Assembly: GCA_900316365.1 (NCBI GenBank)
Contig: ONCO01000008.1
Coordinates: 1 to 55,188 of the forward strand
Direction: 5' to 3'
DNA: 55,188 bases
DNA from: an uncultured Erysipelotrichaceae bacterium
GTDB lineage: Bacteria > Bacillota_I > Bacilli_A > RFN20 > CAG-826
In this document: positions 32,012 through 40,729 of the stretch, piece after piece
Layout of the letters: each line of letters opens with the position of its first letter
How positions within the stretch are numbered: position 1 is the stretch's first letter
Notes under the pieces: generated by a model
Told to the model about the DNA's origin: nothing
The model's input: the letters and a program-made list of their open reading frames with translations, nothing else
Database searches by the model: none
Program-made: the position numbers and the translations under genes

Positions 32012-34858
32012 ATGAGCGACTCCACATCTATCAAAAGCGTTAAATCAAAAAGCATTCGCATCGCCTGGGGCGTACTTCTGCTCATCATGGCGTTGCTTGG
32101 ATATTTAGTCCCTGGTACCACCCTCCGTTTTTATGATTACCCAGCCTTGTTCCTTTTCGGCTTACTCGGCTATTGGCTTTTCTGGGGAGTTGTCGCTTCT
32201 TTGGGCGTCTATTTAATTCTCAAAGACGGCATCAAAATCGAAATCCCTGTCGCCAGGATTCTACTTGGCTTATTCGTCCTATGCTTAGGCTTAGGCACTT
32301 TCCTTAGCTGCCTTGGCAATAACCACGGCACCGACGTGAAGTTGGGCGATTATTTCGAAAGCCTTGGCGCCTCCATCGTCCCTGATAAGAGCGGTGCCTA
32401 TCCTTTCGACATCAAGCTCGGCGGCGGTTTATTCGGTTATAGCTTGCTCCTCTTGTTCATGCTCCCGAAGATCGTTCCGTTGGCATTCGCCTTCGCGGTC
32501 GTTATTTTCCTTTGCGGCTTAGTCATCATCTTCTTCCCGGAGATTGTGCGCTTCATCTCTTATTTAAGGGCTCAGCACGTCCTAAGGAAATCCCGCAAGG
32601 AAAGAGAAAAAGAGCCAGATACCACGGCCTTATTCGAGCAAGAAAGCCCAAGCAACGATGACCTTAATACGGTCTATGAGACCCCATCTCTTCCGAATTA
32701 CGGGAACGCTCCTGAAGAGGGAAATAAGGAAGAGAAAGCGGGACAAAACGAAGAGCAGCCTGCTTTGACTAGATACGAGCTATATCATCAAGCCCCAGAC
32801 TTTGGACCTGATCCTCTTTCTCCAAAACCCGCCCCGTCTTTTGATAATTTCAGCTTTGAGAATTCCAACACCCAGGGCCTACAGGAAGCCATCTTCTCCT
32901 TAGACGATGACGATACGAAACCAGTCGAGGCCGTTAAGGAAGAAGCTTTAGCCCCAGCCGAGCCCGAATCCTTCATGGAGGAAGAGGATTCTCTTGATGT
33001 CACCCCGTCTTTCATGGCGGAAGAAAAAGCCGAGGTAGAAGAAAATATCAAAGAAGTGGAGATTCCTACCGCCCCAATCGAGACCCCAATCATCCCAGAA
33101 GTCAAAGAGGAGGTCGTTATCCCTGAGCCTCCAGTGGAAGAACCTTATATCGCCCCAGTTGAAGCGACTCCGCTAGTTACTCCAACTCCAGCGCCGCAGG
33201 TTGCGCCAGCCGTCCAAGAAAAGGTCGTTGAAGCCGCTCAGCTCGAAACCCCCGCCCCGAAGAAGAGCGTCGAGGAGGAGTGGGTCACATTCGGCTCCGT
33301 CAAACAAAGAGCCGCCAAAAAGCGCCCAGCCTACACCATGCCAGGCCGCGAATTGCTTAAGACTTATGATGATGACCCGCACGCCGCGCAGAACGAATCC
33401 GACTGCTTAGAGAGAACCGAATTAATCAACCAGGCCTTTAGAGACCTTAAAGTCGGCGCTTTCGTTGAAAGCCACACCATCGGTCCTTCCGTCACCCGTT
33501 ATAACATCAAGACCGACGCTTCCGTCTCCATCAGCGCAGTTAAGCGCGTCGTCGATGATGTCATGGTCCGTTTAGGCGGTGTCCTTGGCCGTTTCCAGGA
33601 TGTCGTCCAGGGTTCTTCGACCTCTGGCTTAGAGATCCCGAACAAAGTCCAATCGCTCGTCTCCTTCCTTGAGACCTTTGATGCTTTACCAACCGATCCA
33701 AAGAGTAACCTCTATATTCCGTTTGGTAAATCAATCGAGGGCAAGGTCGTCTCCGCCGATATGAGCGACTTCCCGCATATGCTTGTATCCGGTTCCACCG
33801 GTTCTGGTAAATCCATCTTCGTCCATGGTCTTATCATGTCCCTCATTATGAGGAACCGCCCAGAAGACCTTAAGCTCGTCCTCGTCGACCCAAAACGCGT
33901 CGAAATGGGCAAATACCGCGAGATTCCGCATCTTTTATGCCCGATCATCAAAGAGCCTACCCACGCGAAAGTCGCGATGCAGAAGCTTTGCGACGAGATG
34001 GAAAGACGTTATTCCCTCTTTGAGGAGAGCAACGTTTCCAATATCCGCCAGTTCAACGCGGACGTCGCCCCGGAGAAGAAGTGCGAGAAGCTCCCATTCA
34101 TCGTCGTCGTCGTCGACGAATACGCTGACTTGGTCGATACCTGCAAAGATATCGGCGAGCCGATCGTTCGTTTGGCCCAGAAGGCCCGTGCCGCCGGCAT
34201 CCACTTGGTCATTGCCACCCAGCGTCCTGACACCAACGTCATCAACGGCCGCATCAAGGCGAATATCGCCGTCCGTGTCGCCTTGTCCTTATCTAGCGCC
34301 ACCGACTCTATGACAGTCTTAGGCGAAGGCGGTGCCGAGAAGCTCTCTGGACATGGCGATATGTTGGTCAGATGCGATTCCGTCTCACGTGCTGGCTTCA
34401 CCCGTTTGCAGGGCTGCTTTGTCAGCAATGGCGAAATCAAAGCCGTCGTTGATCGCATCAAGGAACAGCAGCACGTCATCTATGATCCTAACTTCATCGA
34501 TCTTGAGGATCATTCCAACGACTTGGAGGTCCCGACCATGGTTGGTCCGACCGCCGCAGACGTCAGGAAAGCCGCTGACGAGGATAAGTATGAGATGATC
34601 AAAGAAGCCATCATGGCTCAGGAATACACCTCTATCTCCCAGATTCAGCGTACCTTCGGCGTTGGCTTCCCTCGCGCTGGCAAGATCTTCAGCCGTCTTC
34701 AGGCCGAAGGCATCGTCGCCGCGAAGAGCGATTCCCCATCCTCTAGCAAAGGCTGCCGCGTCCTGATTCATAACAACACCCTCTCCGCAAACCCTGGTAG
34801 CTACAGCCAGAGCGAAGTTGTCCCGGCTGGTTTCCCTGCTCCGGGCGATGACTATTGA
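32012..34858 (+). CDS. ftsK: DNA translocase FtsK/SpoIIIE
   Basis: The 948-residue protein pumps chromosome ends across the division septum. It has about four to five membrane segments in residues 1-195, an acidic Pro/Glu-rich linker to about residue 435, and the RecA-like motor. The motor has Walker A GSTGSGKS near 593, Walker B FIVVVVDEYADL near 695 and RPDTNVINGRIKANI. A C-terminal gamma winged-helix domain includes ISQIQRTFGVGFPRAGKI. ATG at 32012 follows AGAGGG closely; TAGAAT lies 10 nt upstream. Confidence 0.95.
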   Translation: MSDSTSIKSVKSKSIRIAWGVLLLIMALLGYLVPGTTLRFYDYPALFLFGLLGYWLFWGVVASLGVYLILKDGIKIEIPVARILLGLFVLCLGLGTFLSCLGNNHGTDVKLGDYFESLGASIVPDKSGAYPFDIKLGGGLFGYSLLLLFMLPKIVPLAFAFAVVIFLCGLVIIFFPEIVRFISYLRAQHVLRKSRKEREKEPDTTALFEQESPSNDDLNTVYETPSLPNYGNAPEEGNKEEKAGQNEEQPALTRYELYHQAPDFGPDPLSPKPAPSFDNFSFENSNTQGLQEAIFSLDDDDTKPVEAVKEEALAPAEPESFMEEEDSLDVTPSFMAEEKAEVEENIKEVEIPTAPIETPIIPEVKEEVVIPEPPVEEPYIAPVEATPLVTPTPAPQVAPAVQEKVVEAAQLETPAPKKSVEEEWVTFGSVKQRAAKKRPAYTMPGRELLKTYDDDPHAAQNESDCLERTELINQAFRDLKVGAFVESHTIGPSVTRYNIKTDASVSISAVKRVVDDVMVRLGGVLGRFQDVVQGSSTSGLEIPNKVQSLVSFLETFDALPTDPKSNLYIPFGKSIEGKVVSADMSDFPHMLVSGSTGSGKSIFVHGLIMSLIMRNRPEDLKLVLVDPKRVEMGKYREIPHLLCPIIKEPTHAKVAMQKLCDEMERRYSLFEESNVSNIRQFNADVAPEKKCEKLPFIVVVVDEYADLVDTCKDIGEPIVRLAQKARAAGIHLVIATQRPDTNVINGRIKANIAVRVALSLSSATDSMTVLGEGGAEKLSGHGDMLVRCDSVSRAGFTRLQGCFVSNGEIKAVVDRIKEQQHVIYDPNFIDLEDHSNDLEVPTMVGPTAADVRKAADEDKYEMIKEAIMAQEYTSISQIQRTFGVGFPRAGKIFSRLQAEGIVAAKSDSPSSSKGCRVLIHNNTLSANPGSYSQSEVVPAGFPAPGDDY

Positions 34859-34863
34859 TTCCT

Positions 34864-36957
34864 ATGAAAGACACATTTCTCTCCGCAAGGCTCGTTGAGC
34901 CCAATCTCATCAGGATGATGCTCTTCACCTCCGCTTTAAGCGAAAAGGTGAACGCCATCCTTTCGATTGACCATGCGGAGAGTTTTGTTTTATCGCCAAG
35001 CCGCCGTTCCTCGATGAATGGCATCACCCTCCTTGATTTCAAGTTGAAGGAGAAGCTTCCTTTAGGGCATAGCTATTATCTTTATCTCTCCCATTTCGGA
35101 GGTATGCCCCTTGATGTAAGCGAGGCTACTACATTCCCTGATTTCGATAAGGATTATTCCTATGGTGGGGATGATTTAGGCGCGACTTATAGCAAAGAGA
35201 AGACCAGCTTTGCTTTATGGGCTCCTTTGGCGAGTTCCGTCTTGCTTGAATATCGCAAAAACGGCGATGAGCAGTGGACTATTCGCGAAATGGTAAGGAG
35301 CGATAAAGGTGTTTACCGCTTAGAGATTAAGGGTGATTTGGCCTTATATCATTACCGTTATAGCGTGGTTAATTCCGAAGTCGCTTCGACGGTGAGCGAT
35401 CCATATGCGAAATGCTCTGGTCCAAATGGCGAATATTCCGTGGTTGCCGATTTCTCTAAGCTCGACATCTCTCTTAACGAAGATAAGCTTCCGCCATTTG
35501 ATAATCCGCTTAAGGCGATCATCTACGAAGGCCACGTCCGTGATCTGACGATCGATCCGTCCACCGACATCGTCCATAAGGGCAAATTCCTCGGCATGAT
35601 CGAAAAAGGCAGGAAGAGCAAAGGTGGTCATCCAGCGGGCTTTGATTACTTCAAAAGCCTTGGTTTCACCCATCTTCAATTATTGCCTCTTGCCGACTAT
35701 AAGACCGTCGATGAGAAGGAGCCTAACAAAAAATACAACTGGGGATATGACCCGCAGCAATATTTCGTTCCAGAAGGAAGCTTCGCCTCTAAGCTCGAAG
35801 ACCCATTATCTAGGATTATCGACTTAAAGAAGATGGTGGCGGCCTACCACAAAGAAGGCATCCGCATCGTCATGGACGTCGTCTTCAATCACGTCTATGA
35901 ATATGAGACTTCTATCTTCGAGAAGATCGTCCCGAATTACTATTTCCGCAAAAAGAACGACGGCCGATTAAGCAATTGCTCTGGTTGCGGGAATGACTTA
36001 GCCAGCGAGAAGCCGATGGTCAGGAAACTTATCGTCGATGCCTGCAAGTGGTGGATTTCCACTTATGGAATCGATGGTTTCCGTTTCGATTTGATGGGCC
36101 TCATCGACGTTGAGACCTTAAAGGAAGTCGAAAAGAACGCTAAAGCCATGAAAAAGGATTTCCTCCTTTATGGCGAGGGCTGGAATATGGCCGTGGCCTC
36201 CTTGCCTTTAGGCAATCAGGATAACGCTTCTCTCCTTCCAGGTTTTGCTTTCTTTAATGATACTTTCCGCGAAGCGACGAAAGGCTATTGGGGTGGCGAT
36301 ACTTCCTTCCAACAGATCTTCAAGGCCGGCATGTCTTCGATGTGCCTTGATTTCATCATCCCGAAACGTTTCGTTTCCGCCTCGCAAAGCCTTAACTACG
36401 TCGAGTGCCACGACAATGAGACCTATTACGACGTCCTGACCAAGAAATCCCCTGATATGAATGAGGACGAAAAACTAGAAAGAGCCAAAGGCGCGTTAGC
36501 TTCGGTTTTGTTATCTTTCGGTATCCCTTTCATCCACGCCGGAGAGGAAATCCTTCTTTCTAAAGGAGGCTTAGGCAATACCTATAACGCCGGAGATAAG
36601 GCCAATATGTTCCCTTATGAGAAACTCGACGAGAACTACGCTCTTATCCCTTATTGGAAATCCCTTATCTCTTTCCGTAAGAGCATCGCTACCTATAACG
36701 TCAATGAGCCGAAGAAGATCGACGTCGCCATCGATATCGTCGATATCGGCGAAGGTGTCCGTATTTCCTTCCTTGATAAGAAATTAATCGCTCCACATAA
36801 AGAAGTGTCCATCTTCTTTAATCCTAGCAATAACGATATTCCGCTTAGCTTCCCTCAGCCTGTAAGCGTCCTCTTTGGGGTGAATGGCGAAGCGGATAAG
36901 CATAAACGCGCTGAATGGATCCTCCCGCGCCATAGCGTCGTTATCGTCGGCTTTTAG
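34864..36957 (+). CDS. pulA: Type I pullulanase (GH13)
   Basis: The 697-residue enzyme hydrolyses alpha-1,6 branches of pullulan, glycogen or limit dextrins. A CBM48-like domain (FALWAPLASSVLLEY) precedes the TIM barrel. YNWGYDPQQY is the type I pullulanase signature, GFRFDLMG holds the nucleophile, LYGEGWN the acid/base and ECHDNETYYD the third carboxylate. No signal peptide is seen, so it should act inside the cell. It starts 5 nt after ftsK with no clear Shine-Dalgarno; a TTG at 34855 overlapping the ftsK stop is an alternative start. Confidence 0.93.
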   Translation: MKDTFLSARLVEPNLIRMMLFTSALSEKVNAILSIDHAESFVLSPSRRSSMNGITLLDFKLKEKLPLGHSYYLYLSHFGGMPLDVSEATTFPDFDKDYSYGGDDLGATYSKEKTSFALWAPLASSVLLEYRKNGDEQWTIREMVRSDKGVYRLEIKGDLALYHYRYSVVNSEVASTVSDPYAKCSGPNGEYSVVADFSKLDISLNEDKLPPFDNPLKAIIYEGHVRDLTIDPSTDIVHKGKFLGMIEKGRKSKGGHPAGFDYFKSLGFTHLQLLPLADYKTVDEKEPNKKYNWGYDPQQYFVPEGSFASKLEDPLSRIIDLKKMVAAYHKEGIRIVMDVVFNHVYEYETSIFEKIVPNYYFRKKNDGRLSNCSGCGNDLASEKPMVRKLIVDACKWWISTYGIDGFRFDLMGLIDVETLKEVEKNAKAMKKDFLLYGEGWNMAVASLPLGNQDNASLLPGFAFFNDTFREATKGYWGGDTSFQQIFKAGMSSMCLDFIIPKRFVSASQSLNYVECHDNETYYDVLTKKSPDMNEDEKLERAKGALASVLLSFGIPFIHAGEEILLSKGGLGNTYNAGDKANMFPYEKLDENYALIPYWKSLISFRKSIATYNVNEPKKIDVAIDIVDIGEGVRISFLDKKLIAPHKEVSIFFNPSNNDIPLSFPQPVSVLFGVNGEADKHKRAEWILPRHSVVIVGF

Positions 36958-37019
36958 CCAAGCGGAAGAAAAATAAGTCCTCGGAACATAGATCAAGCCA
37001 ACGCTAAGGAGGTATTTTT

Positions 37020-37304
37020 GTGTTATCGAGCGTTTTTCTTTCTGGTCGTTTAGGCGAAAAGATCAGCCCCAAGACGAGGTACGTCGAAATTGATAGGGTC
37101 ATCCCAGGTCCGACAGGACACTTTGAGACCGATAAGTTCCCGGTTCGCAGCATGTTAGCGACCGAAGGGCCGTTTATGAAGGCGGCAGTGGGGACTTTCG
37201 TCGTTCTCAAGGGTCGATTAGAGACCGATGAGGATGGCAAAATCGTCATCGTCGACGAACTCGACGAGATCTTCGTTATGCCTAAAGAAATGAAGAAAAT
37301 ATAA
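37020..37304 (+). CDS. Small SSB-like OB-fold protein, hypothetical
   Basis: The 94-residue product starts at GTG 37020 with AAGGAGG at a good distance. Its strand pattern (MLSSVFLSGRLGE, a middle strand, then TFVVLKGRLETDEDGKIVIVDEL) resembles a shortened single-stranded DNA-binding protein OB fold. It is too short for a full SSB and has no acidic tail tip. Function is unknown; it could be a paralogue of ssb. It sits between pulA and a terminator. Confidence 0.6.
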   Translation: MLSSVFLSGRLGEKISPKTRYVEIDRVIPGPTGHFETDKFPVRSMLATEGPFMKAAVGTFVVLKGRLETDEDGKIVIVDELDEIFVMPKEMKKI

Positions 37305-37326
37305 GATAGCTAAATAATAGAAGAAA

Positions 37327-37353
37327 GAAGATGGACGCTGTCTTCTTTTTTCT
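37327..37353 (+). terminator. Terminator after the OB-fold gene
   Basis: AAGAAGA and TCTTCTT flank a 9-nt loop and run into T residues. Confidence 0.75.
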
Positions 37354-37384
37354 TTGTCGCACGCACGCGCGTTTATGCTAATAT
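37354..37384 (+). promoter_or_regulatory. Candidate promoter of the sugar transporter
   Basis: TTGTCG, a CGCGCG-rich spacer of about 19 bp and TGCTAATAT (extended -10) lie about 30 bp before the ATG at 37412. The long spacer makes the -35 uncertain. Confidence 0.45.
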
Positions 37385-37411
37385 ATTGGAAACTGACGTT
37401 TAGGAGAAAAT

Positions 37412-38851
37412 ATGGAAGCAACTGAAAACAAGCAGCTTTCGCCATTGAAACTCAACGTGAAGCGCACGATGATTATCGGCTTCGCCTTCTTTGGCATCTT
37501 ACTTTTATGGGAGGTCTACGATAAGTGGTGCGCGAAATTCCTCGAGCTCCTCTTTATGGAGGCTTTCAACAAGAACGATAACGAGCAGGTCCAATACCTC
37601 GTCGGCATCATGATGGGCCTCGATAATCTGGCCGCTTTGATCTTGATGCCGATATTCGGGCGCTTATCCGATAAAACGAGGACGAAACTTGGCAAACGCA
37701 TGCCTTATATCCTTATCGGCACCTTTGTTTGCGCGGTGGCGTTCCCATTCATCCCCGTTTTCTTCCATTATCACCAGATGGTCGGCGTCATCATTACGAT
37801 GGCGATCGTCGTCTGCTTCGCCATGATGTATAGAAACCCGGCCGTCGCCCTTATGCCGGACTTAACCCCAAAGCCTCTTCGCTCCAAGGCGAATGGCATC
37901 ATCAACATCATGGGGTATCTCGGTGGCGCCTGCGCGGCCGTCGCCGGCGTCTTCTTCGCTCTCACCACTTATTTGGGTGATGACAACGCCAATTGGTTCG
38001 GACGCACAGCGAACATCTGGACCATCGAGTTGCCGTTCCTTATCGCCAGCGTTTTAATGCTAATTTCCGCGATCGTCCTTGTTCTGACTGTTCGCGAGAA
38101 CGAACTCGAGGCCAAACTCGCTGATGAAATCGCCGAAGGAGAACGTCAGGCTGCGGTCGTCGATTCTGTCGAGCACGATGACGAAAAACCGATGTCCAAA
38201 GCGAATTTGGTCATGCTTCTTTTAATCCTTGTCGCCGAATTCTTCTGGTTTATGTCGGATAACGGCATCACCACCTTCATGATCAACTATTCGACCAACT
38301 ACCTTTACACCGAATCCGGTCCTGTCTTAGGCATGACTATCGTCGGTGGCGTCGGCAGCGTCCTCGGCTTTGCCCTCGGCGGCTTCATCGCTCAGAAGAT
38401 CGGCCGTAAATGGACCATCGTCTCCGGCCTTGTCGTTTCCCTTGTCAGCTTAGTGCTCTGGTATATCTTCCAAAGCGTGTTCGTTCCCGTTAAACCGGCG
38501 AGCGGATACAACACTTTCCCATGGTATTTATTCCTCGTTTGGGGCGTTAAGGGCTTTGGTATGTCCCTAGTCCACTTGAATTCCTTCCCGATGGTCGTCG
38601 AGCTTTGTTCCAAAAAGAAAGTCGGTCAGTTCACCGGTTATTATTACGCTTCCTCCATGGCGGCCCAGACCATCACCCCGACCCTTGTCGGTTTATTGCT
38701 TCTCTCCGAAGGAATCAGCTGGAGCTTCTTGCCAATCTATGCGATTGTCGCGACTTCCATCTCGCTCATAATCTTCTGCTTTGTCAAAAACGTGAAGACC
38801 AGCAAAACCAAAATCAAAACCGGCCTTGAGGCCATCGGAGACGAAGATTAA
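37412..38851 (+). CDS. Major facilitator sugar transporter (GPH/SLC45-like)
   Basis: The 479-residue protein has 12 probable membrane helices. GRLSDKTRTKLGKRMPYILIG after helix 2 is typical of sugar:cation symporters of the GPH/sucrose-transporter type. A charged central loop (residues about 225-260) separates the halves. TTAGGAG precedes the ATG. Possible substrates are maltose or other alpha-glucosides, given malQ and pulA, but this is inference. Confidence 0.82.
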   Translation: MEATENKQLSPLKLNVKRTMIIGFAFFGILLLWEVYDKWCAKFLELLFMEAFNKNDNEQVQYLVGIMMGLDNLAALILMPIFGRLSDKTRTKLGKRMPYILIGTFVCAVAFPFIPVFFHYHQMVGVIITMAIVVCFAMMYRNPAVALMPDLTPKPLRSKANGIINIMGYLGGACAAVAGVFFALTTYLGDDNANWFGRTANIWTIELPFLIASVLMLISAIVLVLTVRENELEAKLADEIAEGERQAAVVDSVEHDDEKPMSKANLVMLLLILVAEFFWFMSDNGITTFMINYSTNYLYTESGPVLGMTIVGGVGSVLGFALGGFIAQKIGRKWTIVSGLVVSLVSLVLWYIFQSVFVPVKPASGYNTFPWYLFLVWGVKGFGMSLVHLNSFPMVVELCSKKKVGQFTGYYYASSMAAQTITPTLVGLLLLSEGISWSFLPIYAIVATSISLIIFCFVKNVKTSKTKIKTGLEAIGDED

Positions 38852-38856
38852 ATAAA

Positions 38857-39840
38857 ATGCCTGCTTTCTTAACCCATTACACCTTAGCCAAGGAGATTCT
38901 CGCCTCCGAGAGCTACGGGTCTTTAGCCGATGTCTTCTTGCTCGGCGCACAAGGCCCAGATCCATTCTTCTATTACGGTCAATTAAAGAAACGTCCTAAT
39001 GCGAAAAAGATCCGTTCTTACGGTTCTTTCCTTCACCATACCGATTTCGTCCCAATCTATAATGCGATGCTAAAAATCGCTTCTAGCAGCTCGACTGACA
39101 AGGAGCTCTTCTTCGCTTATATCGAAGGGCTTTTCTGCCATTACGCTTTAGATAGATTCGCCCATCCTTATATCTTCGCCAAGTCCGGTTGGAGTGTGGA
39201 TGGCAAATACAAAAAGGCCTTTGATGCCAGCCATTCCTGCTTAGAGACCTATATCGACATTCTCATCGGTAAGAAAAAAGGAACCTATCGTCGTGACCTC
39301 GATGCCTGCTTAGCCATCGACGAAGACCAATTGGATAAGATTTCCCTTCTTTGGGCGAAAGCCAATGATGCGGTCACTAAAAAGAGTTACATCGATTCGA
39401 TGACTTTTGCGACCGCTGCTAAAGATTTCCGCAATTCTGTCCGTTATCTTAACCGCAATAAGTGGCTTAAACGAATCATCGTTTCCATCGTCTTAGGCAA
39501 AGATTCGAATGCCTATGCGATGATTTATCCAAACCGTTTCCCAAGCGATAGGGAGCATATCGATTACCTCAACACCGCGAAAAGAAACTGGAGAAGGCCT
39601 TTCGGCGATAAGAAAGACAATAAGAGCTTCTTGGAACTCTACGAGGAAGCTCAGCAATATTTCTATAGCCTCAAGCCGATTTTGTGGAAAGCGGAAGAGG
39701 GGAACGATGTTTTCTCTGAACTAGAAAAAGTCGTTGGCCTCATTGACCATGATGGCAAACCTATCGGCCGCAAGATGACTCATTATCATGTGATCTGGCC
39801 ATCTTATTATGGGATTCCGAAGGAGCTCATGAAGCTATAG
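38857..39840 (+). CDS. Zinc-dependent phospholipase C family protein
   Basis: The 327-residue protein starts MPAFLTHYTLAKEIL, with the conserved TH near the N-terminus. It contains LGAQGPDPFFYYG, the LHHTD segment and YIEGLFCHYALDRFAHPY, a His/Asp-rich metal site typical of the zinc-dependent phospholipase C/S1-P1 superfamily. There is no signal peptide, so a secreted toxin role is unlikely. It begins 5 nt after the transporter with no clear Shine-Dalgarno. The substrate is unknown. Confidence 0.78.
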   Translation: MPAFLTHYTLAKEILASESYGSLADVFLLGAQGPDPFFYYGQLKKRPNAKKIRSYGSFLHHTDFVPIYNAMLKIASSSSTDKELFFAYIEGLFCHYALDRFAHPYIFAKSGWSVDGKYKKAFDASHSCLETYIDILIGKKKGTYRRDLDACLAIDEDQLDKISLLWAKANDAVTKKSYIDSMTFATAAKDFRNSVRYLNRNKWLKRIIVSIVLGKDSNAYAMIYPNRFPSDREHIDYLNTAKRNWRRPFGDKKDNKSFLELYEEAQQYFYSLKPILWKAEEGNDVFSELEKVVGLIDHDGKPIGRKMTHYHVIWPSYYGIPKELMKL

Positions 39841-39853
39841 TCTTTAGTTTGGT

Positions 39854-39881
39854 TTGGCGTTTAGATAAAAAGTGGTAGAAT
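39854..39881 (+). promoter_or_regulatory. plsC-like gene promoter, apparently leaderless
   Basis: TTGGCG at 39854-39859, 16 bp, TAGAAT at 39876-39881 with TG extension, then 7 nt to the ATG at 39889. No Shine-Dalgarno is present. Confidence 0.75.
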
Positions 39882-39888
39882 AGCAAAC

Positions 39889-40713
39889 ATGTTTAAGTGG
39901 ATTAGATTATTAGCGACCTGCGGTCCGAAGATTATCATCGACTATTTCCGCTGGATGAGGAAATATTCCAAGCATCCGGAGAAATACCCGTTGGAGCTTA
40001 GATATAAAACCGTTCGCGAAGAGATTCTTTTCTTCATGAAGCATCTCCGCATCGACCTTGATGCGAAAAACATCGAAGCTATCGAGAAAAATGAAGGCCC
40101 ATACCTTATGGTCTCCAATCATTTGGCTATGGTCGATACCCTTATGGCGATCGCCTTAAGCGAAAAACCAGTCAGCTTCGTCGCCAAAATCGAATTGACC
40201 CACACTCCATTCATCGGACGCGTTCTTAAAGCCATCGACTGCGTCTTCCTTGATAGGGGAAACCTCCGTCAGAACTTAGAGGCTTTAGGCGTCGTCGAGG
40301 AAAGATTAAAGCAGGGCTATTGCTCTTATATAATCTATCCAGAGGGCACGAGGCAGAAGAATCCGCGCGAAAATATGAAGCCATTTCACCCTGGCTCCAT
40401 CAAAATGGCCGTTAAAGCCAACGTCCCGCTTATCGCGATGGCGGAATACGGCACTTTCCGTCCTTTCGGTGGCAAGCATGACTACCGCGCCAATTTGATC
40501 CAGATGCATTATTTCGACCCAATCTCCCCGGAAGAAATCAAGGAACAGGGCGTCGCGGACTTCGCGCTTAGCTTACAGAATAAGCTACAAAGTGAAATCG
40601 ACGCTGAAAGAGATGTTGATGATGCCTATATCTTGGCAAAGAAATACAAACAAAAGCTTCCAAAGCCAAATTGGGCTGAAGTTGCGCTTAATAAGAGCAA
40701 GGCGAAGAAATAA
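39889..40713 (+). CDS. plsC: 1-acyl-glycerol-3-phosphate acyltransferase-like (PlsC)
   Basis: The 274-residue membrane-associated acyltransferase has the HX4D motif as NHLAMVD (H78, D83). The later blocks FVAKIEL, FLDRGN and YPEGTRQ near residue 145 match acceptor-binding motifs II and III. It normally turns lysophosphatidic acid into phosphatidic acid. Its terminator overlaps its stop codon, and the RsmF-type gene converges on it. Confidence 0.85.
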   Translation: MFKWIRLLATCGPKIIIDYFRWMRKYSKHPEKYPLELRYKTVREEILFFMKHLRIDLDAKNIEAIEKNEGPYLMVSNHLAMVDTLMAIALSEKPVSFVAKIELTHTPFIGRVLKAIDCVFLDRGNLRQNLEALGVVEERLKQGYCSYIIYPEGTRQKNPRENMKPFHPGSIKMAVKANVPLIAMAEYGTFRPFGGKHDYRANLIQMHYFDPISPEEIKEQGVADFALSLQNKLQSEIDAERDVDDAYILAKKYKQKLPKPNWAEVALNKSKAKK

Positions 40714-40729
40714 AATCTTCGTCTTTTTT
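40703..40729 (+). terminator. plsC terminator overlapping the stop codon
   Basis: CGAAGA and TCTTCG flank AATAAAA, which contains the plsC stop; TCTTTTTT follows. No T-run is seen on the minus strand. Confidence 0.75.
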
